Of a stretch of 64,000 bases of DNA, positions 19,154 through 27,342 are shown one piece after another. The stretch's first letter is position 1; each line of letters opens with the position of its first letter. The DNA comes from an uncultured Clostridia bacterium (GTDB lineage: Bacteria > Bacillota > Clostridia > Christensenellales > UBA1242): positions 35,091 to 99,090 of the forward strand of contig CALWFB010000003.1 of NCBI GenBank assembly GCA_944377485.1, in the 5' to 3' direction. Position numbers and translations under genes: made by a program. Below the pieces are notes generated by a model. That model did no database searches. It was not told where the DNA came from and saw nothing but the letters and a program-made list of their open reading frames with translations.

Positions 19154-19408
19154 CTACTCGCTCCTTTTGATTATACAATCAACTGCTCGAACCAAAAACT
19201 CTGGCTCAGTACCTTCGATTTTACCGGTGCGTTCGTCAAACGTTCCCAGGAACCAAAGTTCTTTGTCTTCTGGAAAATCGTTAACCGCATTTGACTGAAC
19301 TTCATTTGCTGCTTTTTTAAATGAACGAATTGCGATATCGTCATTTTGCAAATAAAATGGGCTCATATACCCGGCTTTTGTGTCTTTTATACAATATATA
19401 TTTAACAT
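19154..19408 (-). CDS. Gokushovirus nonstructural protein VP5
   Basis: 84 aa. It has the family layout: N-terminal MLNIYCIKDTKAGYMSPF, then a conserved FKKAANE segment and the LWFLGTFDERTGKIE motif. VP5 is a small nonstructural protein thought to act in genome replication or the switch to ssDNA synthesis (phiX174 C analogue, by position). GAGGAG is 8 bases before the ATG. It is followed by VP3 after 3 bases. Confidence 0.9.
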   Translation of the reverse strand: MLNIYCIKDTKAGYMSPFYLQNDDIAIRSFKKAANEVQSNAVNDFPEDKELWFLGTFDERTGKIEGTEPEFLVRAVDCIIKRSE

Positions 19409-19411
19409 AAT

Positions 19412-19579
19412 TTATTCTCCTCTAATTTTTAATTTTTTTAACTCTCGCTCTACGGCGATTTTACTTAAATCACTTTTTAGCTCGTCAAATATGTTATACA
19501 TTTCAACTAAGGTAAAGTGCAAACCTTCAAATTTTTTGATTATTTCTAGCTTTAACTCTATTTTTTGAGAGTCTGTCAT
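19412..19579 (-). CDS. Small phage protein, 55 aa, unknown
   Basis: Starts at an ATG overlapping the VP8 stop (ATGA) and ends just before VP5, whose ribosome-binding site lies inside its last codons. The product (MTDSQKIELKLEIIKKFEG...) is charged and helical with heptad-like hydrophobics, so it may form a coiled coil. No known family recognised. The tight packing supports a real gene. Confidence 0.7.
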   Translation of the reverse strand: MTDSQKIELKLEIIKKFEGLHFTLVEMYNIFDELKSDLSKIAVERELKKLKIRGE

Positions 19580-19695
19580 AGTCGTATACCACCACGCATT
19601 GGCGCAGGGTCAACGTTAATCTTTTTCCCTTTGCTAGCAGTTCGCTTAAATATCTTTGAGTCTATGCTAGCTCTAGCTTTCTTTCGTTTCGCCAC
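19576..19695 (-). CDS. VP8-like DNA-binding/packaging protein (J-like), 39 aa
   Basis: Starts with GTG preceded by AGGAGG and overlaps the previous gene by 23 bases in another frame. The product is very basic (AKRKKARASIDSKIFKRT then ASKGKKINVD) and ends in PMRGGIRL, the C-terminal signature I know from small gokushovirus DNA-condensing proteins. By analogy with phiX174 J it would bind the packaged ssDNA genome. Confidence 0.87.
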   Translation of the reverse strand: MAKRKKARASIDSKIFKRTASKGKKINVDPAPMRGGIRL

Positions 19696-19909
19696 TTACT
19701 ACCTCCTCACTCGATGTTATTTGGACATTTTGAATGCCATTCTTTTTACACTGCTTCTCGACATAAGCAGCATAGAGCTTGTCGGCTTCGGCTTTAATTT
19801 CTTCTACCGACTTGGTGATTTTAGTCTTGCCTTTGATAAATGCCACGATTGTGGCCAGGATAGACAAAACCACTGGTGCGACTTCAATAATTAGTTCGAC
19901 AATTTCCAT
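19673..19909 (-). CDS. First lytic-operon protein, 78 aa, membrane-anchored
   Basis: One hydrophobic segment (about 7-25) is followed by a lysine-rich helical part (KGKTKITKSVEEIKAEADK) and an acidic tail. GGAG stands 7 bases before the ATG. It is the first gene behind the operator-controlled leftward promoter. No family recognised; a lysis or membrane function is possible from the single membrane segment, but this is speculation. Confidence 0.75.
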   Translation of the reverse strand: MEIVELIIEVAPVVLSILATIVAFIKGKTKITKSVEEIKAEADKLYAAYVEKQCKKNGIQNVQITSSEEVVSGETKES

Positions 19910-19924
19910 AAAACACTCCTTTTA

Positions 19925-19999
19925 AGAACTTTTAGTTCTAATTAAATCTTAGACTAAAAAATTCTAAAAGTCAAGAATTTTTAGTTCTTATGATAAAAT
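19925..19999. promoter_or_regulatory. Divergent promoter-operator switch of the prophage
   Basis: Three related 15-bp sites: AGAACTTTTAGTTCT (19925-19939, perfect palindrome), a degenerate copy (19951-19965) and AGAATTTTTAGTTCT (19974-19988). The leftward promoter has TTGACT (19969-19974) and TAAGAT (19946-19951) 17 bases apart; the sites flank and fill it. The rightward promoter has an extended -10 TGATAAAAT (19991-19999) whose TAAAAT ends six bases before the repressor ATG. The layout is what a lambda-type repressor switch needs. Confidence 0.85.
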
Positions 20000-20005
20000 T
20001 TATTT

Positions 20006-20275
20006 ATGTTCAAAAATCAATTAAAATTTTATAGAAACCAAATGGGATATACTCAACAACAAGTTGCGGATTATCTTTGCATCTCACAAAGAACATATGC
20101 TCATTATGAAACCGGAAAACACGAACCAAATATAGATACTATTAAAAAACTATGTATACTATTTAACTGCACGTCTGACGAACTACTAGAAATCGATACT
20201 GAAAAAGACAGACAAAAAGTACAAATCAATAATAGTTTCAATAATAGTAAGAATATAAAGGTTAAAATTAAATAG
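20006..20275 (+). CDS. Prophage XRE/Cro-CI family repressor
   Basis: 89 aa. Residues 1-62 form a classic HTH_XRE domain (MGYTQQQVADYLCISQRTYAHYETG); the remainder is a short Lys/Asn-rich tail with no peptidase domain, so self-cleavage is not expected. Divergent from the lytic genes across three operators. No Shine-Dalgarno is seen and the -10 ends six bases before the ATG, so the mRNA is probably leaderless, like lambda cI from PRM. Likely the lysogeny-maintenance and superinfection-immunity repressor (inference). Confidence 0.9.
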   Translation: MFKNQLKFYRNQMGYTQQQVADYLCISQRTYAHYETGKHEPNIDTIKKLCILFNCTSDELLEIDTEKDRQKVQINNSFNNSKNIKVKIK

Positions 20276-20283
20276 GAGGATAT

Positions 20284-20415
20284 ATGACAATTTTCGGATT
20301 TATACTAACAATACTATTTGCTGTAGCAATGGTTGCAATAATTAAAATTAATAAGAAAATGAATACAATAATCGAACTAATGCAGAAAAAATCAGAAGAT
20401 AAAAAAGAAGAGTAG
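20284..20415 (+). CDS. Small membrane protein co-transcribed with the repressor, 43 aa
   Basis: Starts at ATG 20284, five bases after AGGAGG, which overlaps the repressor stop. Product: one N-terminal hydrophobic helix (FGFILTILFAVAMVAIIK) then a charged cytoplasmic tail (MQKKSEDKKEE). A terminator overlaps its stop. Being expressed with the repressor from the integrated phage, it is a candidate superinfection-exclusion or lysogenic-conversion protein (inference). Confidence 0.8.
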   Translation: MTIFGFILTILFAVAMVAIIKINKKMNTIIELMQKKSEDKKEE

Positions 20416-20438
20416 GCACTAACCTACTCTCTTTTTTT
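20409..20438 (+). terminator. Terminator of the repressor operon
   Basis: Perfect 8-base stem AGAGTAGG / CCTACTCT with a 6-base loop, followed by a T run. Confidence 0.9.
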
Positions 20439-20449
20439 ACAATACACGT

Positions 20450-20526
20450 ATTTCGAATGTGAAGTGTTTTGCGAAAAGATATGGATATAAATTTGCACAC
20501 TTCCCTACATTCTTCCACATAGATAC
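20450..20526. other. Prophage attR: half-site plus second 66-bp repeat copy
   Basis: Phage-derived left arm ATTTCGAATGT (20450-20460), centre GAAGTG (20461-20466) and right arm TTTTGCGAAAA (20467-20477). The phage arm matches only 6 of 11 bases of the host arm, while centre and right arm are identical in attL. The 66-bp repeat runs 20461-20526. Joining 15107-15121 to 20461 onward rebuilds the perfect host palindrome. Confidence 0.85.
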
Positions 20527-20621
20527 TCGTTTGAAATATATGTAATCAATTTCACTCAAATATTAAAATTATTACCAATCTACCCTAACATAACTCGTAT
20601 GTTCTGCACTAAAATTTGCAA

Positions 20622-20654
20622 AAAAATCATTTCAGTATTTTTGAAATGATTTTT
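20622..20654 (-). terminator. Terminator of the miaB-mutS-mutL-miaA operon
   Basis: 13-base perfect stem AAAAATCATTTCA / TGAAATGATTTTT with a 7-base loop and a T run on the minus strand, 18 bases after the last stop. Confidence 0.85.
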
Positions 20655-20672
20655 AATTTTATTTAATTTGTC

Positions 20673-21914
20673 TTAAATGATGATTTGTTTAATAGCATTC
20701 ATTAAACCAATTTTTCCATGCTGATAACTCAAACAACCTTGAAGATATCCTGCGTATGGTTCTCTCATAGGTCCATCACAACTCAACTCTATACTACTAC
20801 CCTGATTGAAACTACCACTTGCCATAATGATTAAATCTTCATAGCCATCCATTTCACCTGCTTCTAAAATTGAATCACTATCAATTGCACTAGATGCTTG
20901 AATTGCACGAGTAAATTTAATCAATTTATCTTTATCATTAAAATGAATGCAACAGACAATATCTGATAATTTCTCGTTATATTTTGGTGTTGTATCATAA
21001 CCTAGTTTATTTAAAACTTTACTAGCCAAAACAACTAATTTCTTTGCCTGGGCTACTATATGTGGAGATAAGAACACTCCTTCAAAGAATAACTTATATC
21101 CAGGTTCATACGAACCAGTATCGATACCTAATGCAGGGCTTGTAATTTTATAAGAAAATAATTCAATTAAATCTTTTTTCCCTGCTATATAGCCACCTGT
21201 TGGAGCAACTCCCCCGCCCATATTCTTCAATAAAGAACCTATTACTAAGTCTGCCCCAACATCTGTCGGTTCAAACTCTTCTGTAAATTCTCCATAGCAA
21301 TTATCAACTACTATATAAACATTAGAATATGTTCGTATATCTTCTATAATATCTTTTATCTGATTTATATTTAATGCATTTCTTAATGAATATCCCCTTG
21401 ACCTTTGAATATAAACAATCTTAGGGTTTAATTCTTTAATCTTGTTTCTTATTTTAATATAATCAAATTCTCCATTGATTAAATCGACTTCATGATATTC
21501 AATATTATAATCTCTAAGAGAACCAACGTTTTTCCCTTCTACCCCATATATGACTTGTTTTAGTGTATCATATGGAGTACCAGAAATGCATAACATTTTA
21601 TCGTTTGGTCTAAGTAAAGCAAAAAGAGTTTGGCTAATAGCCTCAGTACCACAACTAATTAATGGACTGACAAAAGCGGATTCAGTGTGAAAAATGTCAG
21701 CAAAAACTGCTGATATTTTTTCTTTTCCTATATCGTTATGCCCATAACCGCTACTGCCTATAAAATGATGAGTTTGAATATGGTTTTCATTAAAAGCGTT
21801 TAAAACTTTTAATTGATTTAAAAACTCTATCCTTTCTATTTCATTAAATTGTTCAACACATTCTTTTTCACAGTCGTTAATTAGTTTTAATATATCTTTA
21901 TCTATATTAATCAT
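20673..21914 (-). CDS. YnbB-like PLP-dependent enzyme (aluminium resistance / methionine gamma-lyase-like family)
   Basis: Fold-type I PLP enzyme, 413 aa. Asp204 (VVDNCYGEF) and Lys230 in IGSLLKNMGGG are the PLP-binding positions; SPLISCGTEAI carries the phosphate-binding region. Families of this type are annotated as aluminium resistance proteins and lie beside miaA/glnR in Firmicutes; the true reaction is not established as far as I know. It overlaps the miaA stop by 8 bases and is last in its operon. Confidence 0.88.
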   Translation of the reverse strand: MINIDKDILKLINDCEKECVEQFNEIERIEFLNQLKVLNAFNENHIQTHHFIGSSGYGHNDIGKEKISAVFADIFHTESAFVSPLISCGTEAISQTLFALLRPNDKMLCISGTPYDTLKQVIYGVEGKNVGSLRDYNIEYHEVDLINGEFDYIKIRNKIKELNPKIVYIQRSRGYSLRNALNINQIKDIIEDIRTYSNVYIVVDNCYGEFTEEFEPTDVGADLVIGSLLKNMGGGVAPTGGYIAGKKDLIELFSYKITSPALGIDTGSYEPGYKLFFEGVFLSPHIVAQAKKLVVLASKVLNKLGYDTTPKYNEKLSDIVCCIHFNDKDKLIKFTRAIQASSAIDSDSILEAGEMDGYEDLIIMASGSFNQGSSIELSCDGPMREPYAGYLQGCLSYQHGKIGLMNAIKQIII

Positions 21915-22809
21915 TCATAAACTCCTTTATTCTTTCTTCTGCCTCAGATTTCGAGCATAAATCTACACCTTTTATTGTTTTTAAAAATGTCATTTGTCTT
22001 TTGCAATAGTTTCTACTATGTTGCTTAATCAAATTGATGGTATCTAATAAATTTTGTTTTCCTTCAAAATAATCAAACCATTCTTTATACCCTATTGAAT
22101 TCATAGAATGTATTTCTCTATTTGCTCCATTTTTAATTAAATCAGCTACTTCATTTTCAAGCCCAGAAGCAATCATTCTATCAACTCTTTTATTTATCTT
22201 ATCATATATCTCTTCTCTATTGTCGATAATTGCCAAACACAAAACATCGTATCCGTCTAGAATTTTAGTTTTAGATTCATGTTTGTTTTCAGTTTGATTG
22301 TTTAATTCCAGTTCCAAATACCTAATCACTCTATTTAAATTATTAGGATGAACGGTTTGTGCTTTTTGTGGATTTAATTTATATAATTCATTCCAAACAA
22401 ATTCTCTACCCCTTTCCCTTGCAATTTTTTGAAATTTATCTCTAAAATGCATATCTGCCCTAACATTACCTAATGAATATCCTTCTAATAAAGCTTTAAT
22501 GTATAGACCCGTTCCTCCAACAATTATAGGTAATTGTCCTTTTGATATTATACCTTTAATCGCATAATCACAATCATGCAAAAATTGACCTACATCGTAA
22601 TCTTCATTGAAATCTTTTATATCTATTAAATAGTGTGGAATTTCATTTCTGATTTCAATATTTTCTTTTGCACTGCCAATATTTAATCCCTTATATATTT
22701 GAACACTATCGGCTGAAATAATGGCACCATTATATTTTTTCGCTGTTTTAATTGCAATTTTACTCTTCCCACTGGCTGTCAATCCAGTAATAATTATAAT
22801 TTTATTCAT
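21907..22809 (-). CDS. miaA: tRNA dimethylallyltransferase MiaA
   Basis: Adds the dimethylallyl group to N6 of A37 in tRNAs reading UNN codons. It is 300 aa with the P-loop GLTASGKS at 9-16, the conserved IISADSVQIYKGLNIGSAK and GGTGLYIKAL motifs. Sits 1 base after mutL and overlaps the PLP enzyme gene. MiaB, which methylthiolates the same base, is encoded at the head of this operon. Confidence 0.96.
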   Translation of the reverse strand: MNKIIIITGLTASGKSKIAIKTAKKYNGAIISADSVQIYKGLNIGSAKENIEIRNEIPHYLIDIKDFNEDYDVGQFLHDCDYAIKGIISKGQLPIIVGGTGLYIKALLEGYSLGNVRADMHFRDKFQKIARERGREFVWNELYKLNPQKAQTVHPNNLNRVIRYLELELNNQTENKHESKTKILDGYDVLCLAIIDNREEIYDKINKRVDRMIASGLENEVADLIKNGANREIHSMNSIGYKEWFDYFEGKQNLLDTINLIKQHSRNYCKRQMTFLKTIKGVDLCSKSEAEERIKEFMND

Positions 22810-22810
22810 A

Positions 22811-24757
22811 TTATACTATTCTCTTAAACCATTTTTCAATTTGCGCACGTGTAATCACTGTAATTACAGGTCTACCATGTGGACATAACAATACAGGATT
22901 ATTTAAGTCTAAATCTTTTAATAATTCTTTTATTTCCATTTCAGACAATTTCATGCCAGATTTTACACTACTTTTACATGCTTTTTGCATTAAGTAATGG
23001 CGTATTTCATTATTCATACTAGGTTTTAGATTTTTCATATCATGAATCAAATCATCTACAAAACTTTTCAAATTAATGTCTTTTAATTGCATTGGGACTG
23101 AATTTATAATTATTTTTTTATCACCAAATGTGTCTATATCAAAGCCAAGTTGTTCTAATTCTGGTTTTAATTGCATAATAAAATCAACTTCAATTTGATT
23201 CATTTCTTGCGTATATGGAATTAATAAATCTTGTATAACTAATTCCCTGTCATTTACCATTTTTGTAAATTTGTCATAATTTAATCGTTCATGCCCAGCA
23301 TGAAAATCCAATAATAGCATTTTATCATTTTTCTCTAATATTAAAAATTCATTAAATAATTCTCCTACAATTTTATAATCTAAAAAATTACCAATATCCT
23401 TAAATCCCTCAGATTTTTGTAGATTTTCTATATCTTTAATATTGTCGTTTGATATTTCATTATTATTTAAGTTTTTATTTTTATCTAAATTAGAAATAGT
23501 TTTATTATTTAAATCTTCACTTAAAACTTTGTTATCTTTTTGAATACTATTATCTATTTGTAAATTTTTTCTAGCCACATCGTCATTTTTTACATCAAAA
23601 ATTGTCAGTGGCTTATATGTTGTTTGTCTTAGTTCTACAAAACTTGAATTATTAATACTTTTCCTATTTGGTTCAACAGTAATTTCTTTTAATGAATTAA
23701 TATCTGTTTTTATAAGATTTTCAGCGGGTTTTTCTATTTCCTCAATATTAACAGGAGTGTTCTTATTTGGATTTAAAAATTGATAAATAGAAGAACGTAT
23801 AGCAGTATAAACCAAATCATAAATTTTAGACGGATAAGCAAATTTAACGTTCATTTTACTTGGGTGAACATTGACATCAACATCTACTGCAGGCATAGTC
23901 AAATTTAATACATAAAAAGGAAATTGTCTAGTCATCAAATATTCTTCAAAAGCCATATAGGCAGCTTTTGATACAATTTCATCAACGACATATCTAGAAT
24001 TAATAATTAGAGTTTGATATGTTGTATTTGGTTTACTATATCCAACTTTTGATACATAACCTGATAATTTTAAATTACCTATTATTTTTTCTACTGGCAT
24101 TATATTTTGTGTAGTTTCTTCACCATATACACAATATATTGCATCTAATAATGATTTCCCAACTGTTTGATAAATTAATTTATTATCAGCTATATATTTA
24201 AAAGAAATATCTGGGTGTGCCAATATATATCTACTCATTATATTAGTTATAAAATTTTCTTCTTGTTTTGGTTTTTTCAAAAATTTTCTTCTTGCAGGTG
24301 TATTGAAAAACAAATTGTTAACTTCTATTTTAGTTCCAATATCGCCAGTAGCTGGTGAAATTTCACTAAAAGTCCCACCAAAGACATCTATCGAATAAGC
24401 ACAATCTGATGATTCTGTCTTGGTAATCATGTTCGTCTGGCTCACATTTGAAATACTTGCTAATGCCTCACCTCTAAACCCAAGGGTCATAATAGATTCC
24501 AAGTCTTCAACATTCTTAATTTTGCTAGTTGCATGTGGCAAAAAGGCTTTTTTAATATCATCATATTCTATACCTTTTCCATTATCTTTTACAATTATTG
24601 AATCGATGCCACCATTTTTAATTTCAACTGAAATTTTGGTTGCACCTGCATCAAGTGCATTATCTATCAATTCTTTCACAATAGAAAATGGACTCTCTAC
24701 TACCTCACCGGCAGAGATTCTATTTATAACCATACTATCTAGAATATTTATTGACAT
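22811..24757 (-). CDS. mutL: DNA mismatch repair protein MutL
   Basis: 648 aa. The N-terminal GHKL ATPase has ELIDNALDAGATKI, DNGKGI and GFRGEALASI. A poorly conserved Asn/Lys-rich linker (about 335-455) leads to the C-terminal dimerisation/endonuclease domain. The endonuclease motif DQHA(X2)E(X4)E appears here as DFHAGHERLNYD, with Q and the last E changed; CPHGRP near the end is conserved. Starts 17 bases after mutS. Confidence 0.95.
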   Translation of the reverse strand: MSINILDSMVINRISAGEVVESPFSIVKELIDNALDAGATKISVEIKNGGIDSIIVKDNGKGIEYDDIKKAFLPHATSKIKNVEDLESIMTLGFRGEALASISNVSQTNMITKTESSDCAYSIDVFGGTFSEISPATGDIGTKIEVNNLFFNTPARRKFLKKPKQEENFITNIMSRYILAHPDISFKYIADNKLIYQTVGKSLLDAIYCVYGEETTQNIMPVEKIIGNLKLSGYVSKVGYSKPNTTYQTLIINSRYVVDEIVSKAAYMAFEEYLMTRQFPFYVLNLTMPAVDVDVNVHPSKMNVKFAYPSKIYDLVYTAIRSSIYQFLNPNKNTPVNIEEIEKPAENLIKTDINSLKEITVEPNRKSINNSSFVELRQTTYKPLTIFDVKNDDVARKNLQIDNSIQKDNKVLSEDLNNKTISNLDKNKNLNNNEISNDNIKDIENLQKSEGFKDIGNFLDYKIVGELFNEFLILEKNDKMLLLDFHAGHERLNYDKFTKMVNDRELVIQDLLIPYTQEMNQIEVDFIMQLKPELEQLGFDIDTFGDKKIIINSVPMQLKDINLKSFVDDLIHDMKNLKPSMNNEIRHYLMQKACKSSVKSGMKLSEMEIKELLKDLDLNNPVLLCPHGRPVITVITRAQIEKWFKRIV

Positions 24758-24774
24758 ATATTTCTCCTATATGC

Positions 24775-27342
24775 TTATTTCACTAAATCAATTAAATGTG
24801 CCAAAGTATCAAATGCAACCATTGGTGATAGTTTATTTATATCAATTTCACGTAAAGTATTTATAATTTCACTTTCGACTTGAACATTGTCATTCATTTT
24901 TTCGCTTTCAAATTCTTTTATCAATTCTTTTGCCCGATTAATTATTTCGTCTGGAAGACCTGCCAAACTTGCAACTTCAATACCATAACTTCTTGTGGCA
25001 CTACCTCGCATAATTTTACGCAAGAAAACTAATTTCCCACCTATTTCTTTTATTGATATACAAAAATTTTTAACTCCATCATATAAGCCTTCTAATTGCA
25101 TCAATTCATGATAATGTGTAGCAAACAAAGTTTTTGCATTCAATTTTTTTGACAAATATTCAACGACTGCCCAAGCGATTGACAAACCATCAAAAGTTGA
25201 TGTACCTCTACCTACTTCATCAAGAATAATTAAACTATTGTTTGTGCAAAAATTTAAAATATTAGCAACTTCAATCATTTCGACCATGAAAGTAGATTGT
25301 CCCACAGCTAAATCATCGCTGGCACCAATACGAGTAAATATTCTATCTACTATACAAATATCAGCACTCTTTGCAGGTACAAAGCTACCTATATGAGCTA
25401 GATATGTAATTAATGCCACTTGTCGCATATATGTAGACTTCCCTGCCATATTAGGACCTGTCAGAATAATAGTACGTTGGTCAGAATCATTTAGTTTACA
25501 ATCATTAGGAATAAAATCTGAGTTTTTAATCATCTTTTCAACGACTGGATGACGACCTTCTATAATATTTATCTGTTTTCCGTCAGTTATATTAGGTTTA
25601 CAATAGTCATTATTAACAGCAACGGTACTTAATGAATAAATGCAATCAATTGTAGATATAGTAATCGCTATCTGTTGCAATATGTCCGTGTTTTCTAACA
25701 ATTGAGATTTTAATGATGAAAAGATTTTTTCTTCCAATTTTAATGCTTCTTCATGACTGGTTAGAACTTCTTCTTCGAATTTTTTTAATTCTTCCGTAAT
25801 ATATCTTTCATTATTAGATACAGTTTGCTTTCGAATATAATTAAATGGAACTAAATCATTATACATTTTGCTAATTTCAATATAATATCCGAAAACCTTG
25901 TTATAGCCAATTTTTAAATTTTTTATTCCAGTTGCTTCTCTTTCACGTGCTTGCATTTGCAAAATATATTCTTCTGCATTGCTTTTCATATTAAGTAATC
26001 TATCAAGAGATTCATTAAATCCCTTTTTGATATATCCGCCGTCTTTCATAATTGCTGGTGGATTTTCTTTAATTGTCATAAATATTAGATTTGCGATGTC
26101 AGAAGTGTCTACTAATTTTTCTGCCAAATTATGTATGTTTTGATTATTAGAACGCAGTAATATTTTTTTTAAATCTGGTGTTTGAGACAAAGATGCTGCA
26201 AGAGCTATACAATCTTTTGGAGTCAAATTCCCATAAGCTATTTTACCAACAATTCGTTCAATGTCTTGGATTTTTGAAAGCGTATTTTTCAAATCTGCTC
26301 TTATTAGTGCGTCTTGATAAAATACTTCAACCATATCAAGCCTTGTATTTATTTGATTTTTATCTTGAAGAGGTTGTCTAACCCAGTTCCTGAGCATACG
26401 TGAACCACCATTGGTGCAAGTGTTATCCAATACCCATAACAAACTACCATATTTAGAATTGTCACGCATAGTCGTTTCAATCTCTAAATTTCTTCTAGTA
26501 TTAGTATCAACATACATAAATTGTTCATCACGAATAAGCCTTGGCATTTTCAAATGTTTTAATTCTCTTTTCTGCGTCTCTTTAAAATATTCAAGTAATG
26601 CTCCAACTACAATAATGCAATTCTTAGAATCAAAATCATATCCTTTTATTGAATCAATATTATATTGTTTTAATAACATCTTTTCTGCATCTGAATAATT
26701 AAATGCCCAATCATAATATACATTAAATCTAAACTTATCATTAGATTGGACACATAATAAATCATTAGAAATTTCCTTAGTTTCACTATTACAAATTATT
26801 TCAGATGGCATAACTCTAACAATTTGGTCATTAATATAATTTTTGTAATTACTGCCAGTATATTCTCCTACATTAATTTCTCCTGTGCTTATATCGCTAT
26901 AAGCATAAGATATTGTGTTTTTATTTTTATATATACACATTATATATGAATTGCTGGTTTCATTTAACATTGAACTATCAATGACTGTGCCAGGTGTTAT
27001 GATGCGTACAACATCACGTCTGACCAATTTTTTACCAGGTTCCTCCATCTGTTCGCAAATTGCAACTTTGTAGCCTTTTTCTATTAACTTTTGAGCATAA
27101 GATTCATAGGCATGATATGGAATCCCACACATTGGAGCTCGTTCGTTTGTACCACAATCTTTACCTGTCAATGTTAAATCTAATTCTCTACTTGCAAGAA
27201 CTGCATCGTCATAAAACATTTCATAGAAATCACCCAATCTATAAAATAATATGCAATCTTTGTATTGCTCCTTAGTCGCTAAATATTGAACCATCATAGG
27301 AGATAGTTTTTCTTTTTTATTTTCATTTTTTTGTTTTATCAT
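24775..27342 (-). CDS. mutS: DNA mismatch repair protein MutS
   Basis: Mismatch recognition ATPase, 855 aa. The mismatch-intercalating Phe39 and Glu41 are in GDFYEMF. Walker A is GPNMAGKST near 628, followed by DEVGRGTSTFDGLSIAW and a histidine-containing FATHYHEL. All standard domains are present. Overlaps the miaB stop by 4 bases. Confidence 0.97.
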   Translation of the reverse strand: MIKQKNENKKEKLSPMMVQYLATKEQYKDCILFYRLGDFYEMFYDDAVLASRELDLTLTGKDCGTNERAPMCGIPYHAYESYAQKLIEKGYKVAICEQMEEPGKKLVRRDVVRIITPGTVIDSSMLNETSNSYIMCIYKNKNTISYAYSDISTGEINVGEYTGSNYKNYINDQIVRVMPSEIICNSETKEISNDLLCVQSNDKFRFNVYYDWAFNYSDAEKMLLKQYNIDSIKGYDFDSKNCIIVVGALLEYFKETQKRELKHLKMPRLIRDEQFMYVDTNTRRNLEIETTMRDNSKYGSLLWVLDNTCTNGGSRMLRNWVRQPLQDKNQINTRLDMVEVFYQDALIRADLKNTLSKIQDIERIVGKIAYGNLTPKDCIALAASLSQTPDLKKILLRSNNQNIHNLAEKLVDTSDIANLIFMTIKENPPAIMKDGGYIKKGFNESLDRLLNMKSNAEEYILQMQAREREATGIKNLKIGYNKVFGYYIEISKMYNDLVPFNYIRKQTVSNNERYITEELKKFEEEVLTSHEEALKLEEKIFSSLKSQLLENTDILQQIAITISTIDCIYSLSTVAVNNDYCKPNITDGKQINIIEGRHPVVEKMIKNSDFIPNDCKLNDSDQRTIILTGPNMAGKSTYMRQVALITYLAHIGSFVPAKSADICIVDRIFTRIGASDDLAVGQSTFMVEMIEVANILNFCTNNSLIILDEVGRGTSTFDGLSIAWAVVEYLSKKLNAKTLFATHYHELMQLEGLYDGVKNFCISIKEIGGKLVFLRKIMRGSATRSYGIEVASLAGLPDEIINRAKELIKEFESEKMNDNVQVESEIINTLREIDINKLSPMVAFDTLAHLIDLVK

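Larger units (their letters stand above)
15122..20460. mobile_element. Gokushovirus (Microviridae) prophage, about 5.34 kb
   Basis: A complete gokushovirus gene set (VP1, VP2, VP3, VP4, VP5, VP8-like) lies between the two 66-bp repeats. The unit length, 5,339 bp, is in the normal range for a circular gokushovirus genome. Structural and replication genes read leftward; a repressor and a small membrane protein read rightward. No integrase is encoded, so integration must rely on a host Xer recombinase at the dif-like repeat. All genes look intact, so it may be inducible. Base composition is visibly less AT-rich than the flanks. Confidence 0.93.

Noticed and set aside
19925..19939. Palindrome with GAAC and GTTC in the prophage as a LexA SOS box
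   Set aside because: The half-sites are separated by five bases instead of four and it is one of three related sites, so it fits the phage repressor better than LexA.
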